Assembly (NCBI GenBank): GCA_017853455.1
Contig: JAFMJM010000108.1
Coordinates: 1 to 7,710, forward strand
Source of the DNA: Acidimicrobiia bacterium
Lineage (GTDB): Bacteria; Actinomycetota; Acidimicrobiia; IMCC26256; PALSA-555
Reading direction: 5' to 3'
Length of the DNA: 7,710 nucleotides
Position numbers and translations under genes: made by a program. How positions within the stretch are numbered: position 1 is the first letter of the stretch; every line of letters begins with the position of its first letter. The notes under the pieces are model-generated. The model worked only from the letters and a program-made list of their open reading frames with translations, had not been told where the DNA came from and searched no databases. Positions 1 to 6,805 of this stretch are shown in pieces.

Positions 1-1
1 C

Positions 2-631
2 GCCGCCGACGCCCGCGCCGCTGCGGCGGCACAGCGGCTCCGGGCGGCCCGGGTGGCCGCCGCCGGTCCGGCCGGCGACGCCGTGTCGGCACACCTGCGC
101 GACCTGGCGATGCCTCGGGCCGAGGTGACGGTCGCGGTCGAGCCGGGGGAGCCGACCGACGACGGCGCCGACGTGGTGACGTTCCTCCTGGCCGCGAACC
201 CGGGGGAGACGGCCCGACCGCTCGCCCGCGCGGCGTCCGGGGGCGAGCTGGCCCGCACGATGCTGGCGGTGCGCCTGGTGATGTCCGGCGCGCCCCCGAC
301 CCAGGTGTTCGACGAGGTCGACGCCGGGATCGGCGGCGAGGCCGGAGCGGCGGTGGGTCGCCGTCTAGCCGATCTCGGGGCGTCGCACCAGGTGCTGTGC
401 GTCACCCACCTGGCCCAGGTCGCCGCCTACGCCGACCACCAGGTCGTGGTCGAGAAGGTCGAGCGGTCCGGGCGGACGGTCGCGACGGCCGGTGAGGTCA
501 CGGGCGAGGACCGCATCCGCGAGCTGTCGCGGATGCTGGCCGGGCTCGAGGCCTCCGACCACGCCCGGCGTCACGCCGAGGAGCTGCTGGCCGGCGCCCG
601 ACGACCGGTGAAGTCGGGCGGGCGGCGATGA
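2..631 (+). CDS. recN: DNA repair protein RecN, 3' part (N-terminus outside the window)
   Basis: RecN is an SMC-like cytoplasmic ATPase that acts in recombinational repair of double-strand breaks. Only the last 209 codons are present; the reading frame is open to the window edge, so the GTG at 53 is an internal valine. The first visible residues (Ala/Arg/Gln/Leu-rich) are the end of the coiled-coil arm. The C-terminal half of the ABC ATPase head follows: the ABC signature ASGGELARTML (SGGEL from about base 236), Walker B TQVFDEVDAGIGG (Asp codon at 311), and the H-loop region VLCVTHLAQVAAYAD (His codon at 407). The DEVDAGIGG and THLAQVA strings are typical of RecN rather than of other SMC-like proteins. 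The tail IRELSRMLAGLEASDHARRHAEELL is also typical. The TGA stop overlaps the steA ATG by 4 bases (ATGA), which suggests translational coupling. The same recN-steA adjacency is known from mycobacteria and corynebacteria. Confidence 0.95.
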   Translation, partial: AADARAAAAAQRLRAARVAAAGPAGDAVSAHLRDLAMPRAEVTVAVEPGEPTDDGADVVTFLLAANPGETARPLARAASGGELARTMLAVRLVMSGAPPTQVFDEVDAGIGGEAGAAVGRRLADLGASHQVLCVTHLAQVAAYADHQVVVEKVERSGRTVATAGEVTGEDRIRELSRMLAGLEASDHARRHAEELLAGARRPVKSGGRR

Positions 632-1806
632 GGACACGCCGCGGACGGAGTGAGACCTCGTCGGCGCCGCACCCGGCGGAGGTGGCCGGGTCGGCCCGGG
701 TCGACCGGCGCACCAAGGACATGGTCAAGCGACTCCAGGGCGGTGAGATCGCGGTCATCGACCACGAGGACATCGACCGGGTCGCCGCCGACGGCCTGGT
801 CGAGGCCGGCGTGGTCGCCGTGGTCAACGCCGCGCCGTCGATCAGCGGCCGCTACCCGAACCTGGGGCCGCTGCGCATCGTCGAGGGTGGGGTCGTCCTC
901 GTCGACGCCGTCGACGCCGATCTGATGGATCGGATCCAGGAGGGCGACGACCTCCGACTCGTCGACGGAGAGATCTGGCGCGGCGACGAGCTCCTCGCCA
1001 CCGGCGTCGTCCGGGACCGGGCCGAGATCGAGACGGCGATGGAAGCGGCGCGGGCCTCGATCGGCGTCGAACTCGAGCGCTTCGCCGAGAACACGCTCGA
1101 GTACATCCGGAAGGAAGCCGGTCCGACCTTCGAGCCGGTCGTGCTGCCGCCCCTGCGCACCGAGATCCGCGGTCGACACGCTCTCGTGGTGGTGCGGGGG
1201 TACGACTATCGCAGCGACCTCGTGGCGCTGAAGCCCTACATCAAGGAGTACAAGCCGGTCCTGATCGCCGTCGACGGTGGCGCCGACGCGCTGATCGAGA
1301 TCGGTCTGAAGCCCGACATCATCATCGGCGACTTCGACTCGGTGTCGGAGTCGGCACTCGCGACCGCCAAGGACCTCGTGCACCACGTCCACCCCGACGG
1401 GCGCGGACCGGGCCGCGAGCAGCTGCTCGAGTGGGGGGTCGCCTACGAGGAGTTCGTCGCCGAGGGCACCTCCGAGGACGTCGCGATGCTCCTCGCCTGG
1501 GACGCCGGCGCCCAGCTGATCGTCGCGGTCGGCACCCACGCCACGATGGTCGAGTTCCTCGACAAGGGCCGCAAGGGCATGGCCTCGACGTTCCTGACCC
1601 GCCTCCGTCTCGGACCGGTGCTCGTCGACGCCAAGGGCGTGAGTCGGCTCTACGAGGGCCGGGTCCGGCGGCTCGACGTCGTGCTCCTCGTGGCCGCCGC
1701 CCTCGTGACCATCCTGGTCGTCGCCATCGTGGCCCGACCCATCCACACCCTGTTCGACGCGCTGCGCGTCACCTTCGAGGACCTCTGGTACTCGATCACC
1801 CACTGA
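628..1806 (+). CDS. steA: SteA family protein (putative cytokinetic-ring protein, TPK-like fold, one C-terminal membrane anchor)
   Basis: The 392-residue protein has the usual family length (about 390 residues). Family features are the N-terminal ARVDRRTKDMVKRL (23-36), the VVNAAPSISGRYPNLGP block (65-81), AENTLEYIRKE (153-163), LKPYIKEYKPVLIAVDGGAD (201-220), GDFDSVSE (234-241), a TSEDVAMLLAW helix (281-291) and STFLTRLRLGP..VDAKGVSRLY (320-342). The GDFDS and DGGAD strings resemble the nucleotide/Mg-binding part of thiamine pyrophosphokinase. The thiamine-kinase D-x-T-D motif is not visible, so thiamine kinase activity is unlikely. A hydrophobic segment at about 350-369 should anchor the protein with nearly all of it in the cytoplasm and about 20 residues outside. 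In Corynebacterium, SteA and SteB localise to the division site and affect cell separation (established for the family, not shown here). The ATG at 628 overlaps the recN stop; a later ATG at 721 would cut off the conserved VDRR segment. Confidence 0.93.
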   Translation: MRTRRGRSETSSAPHPAEVAGSARVDRRTKDMVKRLQGGEIAVIDHEDIDRVAADGLVEAGVVAVVNAAPSISGRYPNLGPLRIVEGGVVLVDAVDADLMDRIQEGDDLRLVDGEIWRGDELLATGVVRDRAEIETAMEAARASIGVELERFAENTLEYIRKEAGPTFEPVVLPPLRTEIRGRHALVVVRGYDYRSDLVALKPYIKEYKPVLIAVDGGADALIEIGLKPDIIIGDFDSVSESALATAKDLVHHVHPDGRGPGREQLLEWGVAYEEFVAEGTSEDVAMLLAWDAGAQLIVAVGTHATMVEFLDKGRKGMASTFLTRLRLGPVLVDAKGVSRLYEGRVRRLDVVLLVAAALVTILVVAIVARPIHTLFDALRVTFEDLWYSITH

Positions 1807-1808
1807 GG
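1804..1808 (+). promoter_or_regulatory. Probable ribosome binding site of the steB-like gene
   Basis: TGAGG lies 7 bases before the TTG at 1816 and includes the steA stop codon TGA (1804-1806). It supports the rare TTG start, which is also required by the conserved MINFRYHVVSL N-terminus. Because the site overlaps the upstream stop, terminating ribosomes could reinitiate directly. The other start codons in this window rely on 4-base overlaps and have no comparably clear Shine-Dalgarno sequence. Confidence 0.5.
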
Positions 1809-1815
1809 CTGTTCG

Positions 1816-2754
1816 TTGATCAACTTCCGATACCACGTCGTCTCGCTCATCGCCGTGTTCCTGGCTCTCGCCGTCGGCGTGGTCATGGGCTACGGCGTCC
1901 TCGGACAGCCGACCGTCGACACGCTCCAGCGCCGCGTCGACACCGTCGAGGCGCGCGCCAACGAGATCCGGGCCGAGAACGACGCCCTGCGCGCCGAGCA
2001 GGCCCGGCTGGAGGACTCCATCGCCGCCGCCGGGGAGTTCGCGGTCACCGGTCGCCTGGCCGGCCTGACGATGCAGCCGCTCGTCGCCCGCGGGGTCGAC
2101 CCGGACCGGGTCACGAGCACCGTGCGGCTGGCGCGTCAGGCGGGGGCCGTCGTCCCCGGGGTGCTCTGGCTCGAGCCGAAGTGGAACCTCGGCTCGCCCG
2201 ACGACGTGGCCGAGCTCGCGGCGCTCGTCGGGGTCTCGTCGACCTCCCGCTCGACCGTCCGTGACGCCGGGCTCAAGGCGCTGGCGACCCGCCTCGCCGA
2301 CGGTCCGACCCCGGGGAACCGTACCGACCTGCTCGTCGGTCTGGCCGACGGCGGGTTCGTCGAGGCCGAGGGGGTCGACGGCGTGGCGTACGACGCTGCG
2401 TCGGCGACGACCCGGGTGGCGTCGGCGTGGGTGGTCGGTGGCACCGCCTCCGAGGTCGGCTGGGCCCGGGTGCTCGTGCCGTTGACGCGCGACCTCGTCA
2501 CCGCCGGAGTCGGGGTGCTCGCCACCGACGTCTTCACGGAGACCCCCGAAGGTCCGACCCGCGGGCAGGATCTCGTCGCGATCGTGCGTGACCCGGTGCT
2601 GGGGGCCAAGGTGACGACCGTCGACGACCTCGATCGGGTCGACGGTGGCCTGGCCGTCGTCCTCGGGTTCGCCGAGCGCGGACGGGGGACCATCGGGCAC
2701 TACGGATCCGGCGAGGGCGCGACGGCGCTCCTCCCTGCGTGGTGGGCGGTGTGA
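1816..2754 (+). CDS. steB: SteB / MctB ('copper transporter', PF11382-type) family membrane-anchored protein
   Basis: The 312-residue protein begins MINFRYHVVSLIAVFLALAVGVVMG, the classic N-terminus of this family: a short cytoplasmic start, one membrane segment (about 8-28), then an outward-facing part. Residues about 33-72 (VDTLQRRVDTVEARANEI..., LRAEQARLEDSI) form a coiled coil. The remainder is a globular domain ending in TVDDLDRVDGGLAVVLG (268-284) and GHYGSGEGATALLP (294-307), also family hallmarks. The mycobacterial homologue MctB is linked to copper resistance. The corynebacterial homologue SteB partners with SteA in cell separation. Here the protein has no cysteine and only two histidines (7 and 295), so direct copper handling is doubtful, and the neighbouring steA favours a division/envelope role. 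The TTG start is set by homology and by the TGAGG site 7 bases upstream. The gene begins 9 bases after steA and its stop overlaps the murJ GTG. Confidence 0.9.
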   Translation: MINFRYHVVSLIAVFLALAVGVVMGYGVLGQPTVDTLQRRVDTVEARANEIRAENDALRAEQARLEDSIAAAGEFAVTGRLAGLTMQPLVARGVDPDRVTSTVRLARQAGAVVPGVLWLEPKWNLGSPDDVAELAALVGVSSTSRSTVRDAGLKALATRLADGPTPGNRTDLLVGLADGGFVEAEGVDGVAYDAASATTRVASAWVVGGTASEVGWARVLVPLTRDLVTAGVGVLATDVFTETPEGPTRGQDLVAIVRDPVLGAKVTTVDDLDRVDGGLAVVLGFAERGRGTIGHYGSGEGATALLPAWWAV

Positions 2755-4442
2755 CGGACGCGCCCTCGGGCGCCGCGGACCGGGGGGCCGCCCGGCGGGC
2801 GGCGACCGGCATGGGGGTCGCCACGGCCGTGTCGCGGGGCATCGGCTTCGTGCGGGTCCTGGTGGTCGCCGCCATCCTGGGCACCACCTACCTGGGCAAC
2901 GCCTACCAGTCGTCGAACTCGGTCTCGAACGTCCTGTTCGAGCTCATCGCCGCCGGTGCGTTGTCGGCGGTCCTGGTGCCCAGCTTCGTCGACCTGCTCG
3001 ACCGGGGCGACCGGGCCCGGGCCGAGCACCTCGCCGGGCGCGTCCTCGGGCTGGCGCTGGTCGTGCTCGGGGTCGTCACCGTGGTGGGGGTCGTCGGGGC
3101 ACCCTGGATCGCCGCGCTCCTCACGCGCGGCGTGGCCGATCCCGCGAAGGCGGCGCAGCAGGAGCACCTGTCGACCGTGCTGCTGCGGTGGTTCGTTCCC
3201 CAGGTCCTGCTCTACGCCGTCGGCGCCGTGGCGGTCGCGGTCTGCTACGCGCGCCGGCACCTGACCGTCACCGCGATCGCACCGGTGGGGTTCACCGCCG
3301 TCACGGTGGTGACGATGCTGGTGTTCCGGTGGATGACCGGACCCGATCCGACGGTCGACCTCACCACCGGCCAGACCCTGGTGCTCGCGATCGGCGGCAC
3401 GGTGGGCGTGGCGGCGTTCGTCGGCATCCCGACGGTGGCGGTGTGGCGCAGCGGCTTTCGACTGTTCCCGCAGCTCGGTCGTCACGACGACGACGTCCGC
3501 CGGGTCGTGCGGCTGTCGGGATGGGCGGTGTTCCAGCACACGATGATCGGGCTGCTGCTCGGTGCGGCGATCATCGTGGGCAACAGCGTCAAGGGCGGGA
3601 CCGTCGCCTATCAGGTGGCGTTCGTCTTCTTCATGGCGCCCTACGCCATCCTGGCCCAACCCGTGCACACGGCGATCCTCTCCGACCTGGCGCGTCAGGC
3701 GACCGACCCGGTGGCGTTCGCGTCGTCGGTCCGGTGGGCGTTCGGCAACCTGGTGAAGCTGGTCGTGCCGGTGTCGGCGCTGATGATGGCGCTGGCCTAC
3801 CCGGCGATGCGCGTGGTGTCGTTCGGCGGGGTCGGGTACGAGGGCACCCGACTGATCGCGGCCGGGGTGGCGGCGTTGGCGGTCGGCCTGGTGGGGTACA
3901 GCGCGTTCCTGCTGTTCGCCCGCGCCTACTACGCACTCGGTGACAGCCGGACCCCGGCACTGGTCGCCCTCGGTGCCGGCGTGCTCGGCGCGGCAGTCAT
4001 GGTGATCGGTGGGGTGTGCTTCCACGGCGGCGCCGTTGTCGCCGCCCTCGGGCTCGGCCACTCGGTCGCCTACACGGTCGGAGCGGTGGTCCTCGGCGTG
4101 GGGATCGCCCGCCGTACGGGCGAACGCGTCTGGCCGCGGGCACTGGTGCCGACGGTGGTCGCCGCGGTGCCGGGCGCCGTCGTGGTGTGGCTGGTCGGTG
4201 CGGCGGTCGAGCCGTCGGGCAGGCTGCTGACGGCGCTGCTCGTCGTCGGGCTCGGGGCGTTCGGTCTGGCGTCGTACGTCCTCGGTCTGCGCCTCACCGG
4301 TGTGGGAACGGTGCCGCTGCGGCTCCGGCAGCTCCGGAGCGTCCGACCGGGCGCGGCCGACGCCTCGGGGGTGGCGGATGCCGGTGACGGTTCGTCGTCG
4401 GCCACCCTCGACGAGCCGGTCGACCCGGCGCTCGAGCCGTGA
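2751..4442 (+). CDS. murJ: MurJ/MviN-family lipid II flippase
   Basis: The 563-residue polytopic membrane protein has about 14 predicted hydrophobic segments and belongs to the MOP exporter superfamily. MurJ moves lipid II from the inner to the outer leaflet of the plasma membrane for peptidoglycan assembly. Recognisable parts are TM1 SRGIGFVRVLVVAAILG (28-44), the TM2 region NVLFELIAAGALSAVLVP (60-77), the TM8 region AYQVAFVFFMAPYAILAQPV (286-305) and the conserved LLFARAYYALGDSRTPAL (387-404). An acidic, probably disordered tail (about 531-563) follows the last segment; there is no C-terminal pseudokinase domain of the mycobacterial kind. By eye, Arg29 and Arg35 match Arg18 and Arg24 of E. 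coli MurJ, but the positions of Arg52, Arg270 and Asp39 are not conserved. I chose the GTG at 2751 (GTGA overlap with the steB stop), as at the next two genes. An in-frame GTG at 2739 would add four residues. The downstream gene starts inside the stop codon. Confidence 0.92.
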   Translation: MTDAPSGAADRGAARRAATGMGVATAVSRGIGFVRVLVVAAILGTTYLGNAYQSSNSVSNVLFELIAAGALSAVLVPSFVDLLDRGDRARAEHLAGRVLGLALVVLGVVTVVGVVGAPWIAALLTRGVADPAKAAQQEHLSTVLLRWFVPQVLLYAVGAVAVAVCYARRHLTVTAIAPVGFTAVTVVTMLVFRWMTGPDPTVDLTTGQTLVLAIGGTVGVAAFVGIPTVAVWRSGFRLFPQLGRHDDDVRRVVRLSGWAVFQHTMIGLLLGAAIIVGNSVKGGTVAYQVAFVFFMAPYAILAQPVHTAILSDLARQATDPVAFASSVRWAFGNLVKLVVPVSALMMALAYPAMRVVSFGGVGYEGTRLIAAGVAALAVGLVGYSAFLLFARAYYALGDSRTPALVALGAGVLGAAVMVIGGVCFHGGAVVAALGLGHSVAYTVGAVVLGVGIARRTGERVWPRALVPTVVAAVPGAVVVWLVGAAVEPSGRLLTALLVVGLGAFGLASYVLGLRLTGVGTVPLRLRQLRSVRPGAADASGVADAGDGSSSATLDEPVDPALEP

Positions 4443-6805
4443 CCCGGGTCCGGCGCCTCCTGACGGTCACGGCGCTGACGGCACTGGCGCTGCTGGTCGG
4501 CGTCGCGGCGGTCGGTGCACCGGCAGCACCGGCCGCGGCCGCTCCGGGGGCGGCACCGGCCCGTCGGGTGCTGATCGTGAGCCTCCCGATGGTCTCGTGG
4601 GCCGATCTCGGCCGGGCTGACACCCCGGTCCTCGACCGGTTCGTGCGAAGCGCGGCCGTGGCGGGGCTGTCGACCAGGGTCGACCAACGGGAGACGGCCC
4701 TGGCCGACGGGTACGCGACCCTCGGGGCCGGCACCCGCGCGGTGGGCACCCCCGAGACCGACGGCGACGGCCTCGGGGTCGACGAGGCCTTCGGCGCCAC
4801 GACCGCCGGAGACGCATATCGCCAGCGCACGGGCGTCGACCCGACCGGTGCGATCGTGGATGTGGGGTGGCCCCTGCTCACCGACGCCAACGGTCGGCTC
4901 CACTACGACGCGGTCCTGGGCGCCTTCGGGGCCGCCCTGCACGGTGGTGGCCGCACGACCGCCGTCATCGGCAACGCCGACGGACGCGAGCCCGACGTCG
5001 CGGCCTCGGTGCTCGACGCCACCCCGCCGCCCGCGCGCCAGCGCCAGGCCGTGCTCGGACTCGCCGACCGGCGCGGCCAGGTCGACGCCGGCGTGGTCGA
5101 CCGGTCGCTCCTCGCCGACGATCCGGCCGCGCCGTTCGGGGTGGTTCTCGATCCCGCCGCCGTCGAATCGGCCTTCACCGACGTCTGGGCCGACGGCGCA
5201 GTCGTGCTGGTCGAGGCCTCCGACCTCGTGCGGGTCGCCCGGTACCGGCCCTACGCCACGGCCACGGAGCACCGGCAGGCGCTCGACGACGCGTTGACGC
5301 GTGCCGACGCGCTGGTCGGGCGACTCCTCGCGCACACCGGTCCCCGTGACCTGGTGATGGTGATGGGGCCGGCCCACCGACCCGGCACGGTGCACCTCAC
5401 CCCGCTCGCGGCGCGCGGTCCGGGGATCCAACCGGGGCTCCTGCGCTCGCCGGGCACCCGCCGCTCGGGGTTCGTGCAGATCCAGGACCTCGCCCCGACC
5501 GTGCTCGCGGCGGTCGGGATCGAGCGGCCCGACGCCATGGAGGGTCGACCCGCCACGACGGGATCGACGGGGGGCGCCGCCGCCGACCGGACCGCGTTCC
5601 TGCGCCGGGCCGACGCCACTGCACAGCTGCGCGACGGCCGGATCGGAGGCACCTACGGGGTCCTGGTCGGGGCGCTGGTGGTCACCGCCCTGCTCGGGGC
5701 TGCGGCCTGCTGGTGGCGCCCACGTCTGGGTGGGCTCGCCCGGTTCGTCGCGCAGTGGAGCATCGGGCTGCTCACCGCCGCGTTCCTCGTGCGGATGCTC
5801 GGGGTCGACGGCCACGGCGAGGTCGCCTTCTACGCCGTGTGGATCGCCCTCGGTGCCGTCTGCGGCGCGGTTGCGACCGCGATCGGTCGGTTGGGTGCAC
5901 GGACGGCCCGCGGTGACCTCGACGGGGTGTGGGCGGGTGGCGCCGTCCTGGTGGCGTTCCTCACCGTCGACGCCGTGCGGGGTGCGCCGTCGGTGCTCAA
6001 CTCCGTCCTCGGCTACTCGCCGACCGTCGCCGGGCGCTTCGCCGGCTTCGGCAATCCGGCGTACGCCGCGTTCTCGGCGGCGGCCCTGGTGGTCGCGGTG
6101 CTGGGGCACCGGCGGGTCGGGGGCGGCCGCCGGGGACTCCTGGTCGCGGCCGGCGTGCTGGGGCTCGCCGTGGTGATCGACGTGGCGCCGATGTGGGGGT
6201 CCGACGTCGGGGGCATCCTGTCGATGGTCCCGGCGTACGCGGTGGTGCTCCTGGTGCTGGCCGGCGTGCGGTTGCGGGTCCGGACCGTGCTGGTCGCGCT
6301 CGGGGCCCTCGTGGTGGTCCTGGCGGCGGCGGTGGCGGTCGACGTCGCCCGCCCGGCGTCGGAGCGCACCCACCTGGGGCGCCTGGCCGTCGACCTGGCG
6401 AACGGCCGCACCCACGAGCTGTCCTCGGTCGTGCTGCGCAAGCTCGGTGACAATCTGGCCACCGTGGGGACGTCGATCCTCGGTCTGGCGGTGGTGGCGA
6501 CGCTCGTCGGGCTGGTGGTGCTTCGCCGGTGGGGTCCCGACCGCATCGCGGCGGTGCGGGCCGCGGTGCCCGGCGGTCGGGCGCTCGACCTCGGGATGGT
6601 CGTGCTCGCGGTGCTCGGTTTCGCCACCAACGACTCGGGCATGGCCGTACCGGGCATCATGCTGGTCGTGTACGTGGCGGTGTGGGTCCAGTTGCTGGTG
6701 GCGTGCCTGCCGGTCGCGGACCCGGACGGCGGGGTCGGCGCAGCCCCCGCGGCCCCCGCGGCCCATTCGGCCGACGTCGGCGCGTTCCGGTCGGTGACGT
6801 CGTGA
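4439..6805 (+). CDS. Large membrane protein: exported alkaline-phosphatase-superfamily-like domain fused to a polytopic membrane domain
   Basis: The 788-residue protein has no assigned function that I know. It starts at a GTG overlapping the murJ stop. A signal-like N-terminus (MTRVRR, then a hydrophobic run to about 26, Ala/Pro-rich to 41) should place residues about 42-395 outside. That part resembles the AlkP superfamily: RRVLIVSLPMVSWADL (42-57), TPVLDRFVRSAAVAGLSTRV (62-81), ADGYATLGAGTRA (89-101), HLTPLAARGPGI (319-330) and QIQDLAPTVLAAVGI (347-361). The usual metal-binding Asp after the first strand (GxDG) is replaced by SLPMVS, and the usual SDHG site appears as MGPAHRPG (309-316), so catalysis is doubtful. 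About 10-11 membrane segments follow (404 to about 758). They carry LNSVLGYSPTVAGRFAGFGNPAYAAF (519-544), MWGSDVGGIL (585-594), RTHLGRL (643-649) and NDSGMAVPGIML (731-742), motifs I recall from uncharacterised actinobacterial and Firmicutes proteins. The position between murJ and a MraY-like gene suggests a role with lipid-linked cell-wall or polysaccharide intermediates (inference). Confidence 0.8.
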   Translation: MTRVRRLLTVTALTALALLVGVAAVGAPAAPAAAAPGAAPARRVLIVSLPMVSWADLGRADTPVLDRFVRSAAVAGLSTRVDQRETALADGYATLGAGTRAVGTPETDGDGLGVDEAFGATTAGDAYRQRTGVDPTGAIVDVGWPLLTDANGRLHYDAVLGAFGAALHGGGRTTAVIGNADGREPDVAASVLDATPPPARQRQAVLGLADRRGQVDAGVVDRSLLADDPAAPFGVVLDPAAVESAFTDVWADGAVVLVEASDLVRVARYRPYATATEHRQALDDALTRADALVGRLLAHTGPRDLVMVMGPAHRPGTVHLTPLAARGPGIQPGLLRSPGTRRSGFVQIQDLAPTVLAAVGIERPDAMEGRPATTGSTGGAAADRTAFLRRADATAQLRDGRIGGTYGVLVGALVVTALLGAAACWWRPRLGGLARFVAQWSIGLLTAAFLVRMLGVDGHGEVAFYAVWIALGAVCGAVATAIGRLGARTARGDLDGVWAGGAVLVAFLTVDAVRGAPSVLNSVLGYSPTVAGRFAGFGNPAYAAFSAAALVVAVLGHRRVGGGRRGLLVAAGVLGLAVVIDVAPMWGSDVGGILSMVPAYAVVLLVLAGVRLRVRTVLVALGALVVVLAAAVAVDVARPASERTHLGRLAVDLANGRTHELSSVVLRKLGDNLATVGTSILGLAVVATLVGLVVLRRWGPDRIAAVRAAVPGGRALDLGMVVLAVLGFATNDSGMAVPGIMLVVYVAVWVQLLVACLPVADPDGGVGAAPAAPAAHSADVGAFRSVTS
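6743..6760 (+). repeat. Two tandem copies of a 9-base unit inside the AlkP-like gene
   Basis: GCCCCCGCG occurs twice in direct succession and is followed by a partial third copy (GCCC). It keeps the frame and encodes an Ala-Ala-Pro repeat in the C-terminal cytoplasmic or loop tail after the last membrane segment (residues about 768-774). It is a minor slippage-type duplication in a probably disordered tail. Confidence 0.6.

Noticed and set aside
571..2700. 709-codon open frame on the minus strand across steA and steB
   Set aside because: It is antisense to two genes with clear family motifs. Its translation is Arg/Asp/His/Gly-rich low-complexity text with no motif, as expected from third-position GC bias.
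2739..2750. Earlier GTG start for murJ
   Set aside because: It adds only four residues without family similarity. The GTG at 2751 gives the same 4-base overlap as the next two genes. It cannot be fully excluded.
2645..3943. 432-codon + frame overlapping murJ
   Set aside because: Its translation is almost only Arg, Gly, Ala and Pro, while the murJ frame shows conserved motifs throughout.
6529..6801. Upstream extension of the MraY-like gene by 91 codons
   Set aside because: The extension lies inside the conserved end of the AlkP-like gene and is Arg/Gly-rich. Homology and a membrane segment begin at the GTG at 6802.
4439..6805. Reading the gene as a plain active alkaline phosphatase or sulfatase
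   Set aside because: The GxDG and SDHG metal sites are not visible, and half of the protein is a membrane module not found in simple phosphatases.
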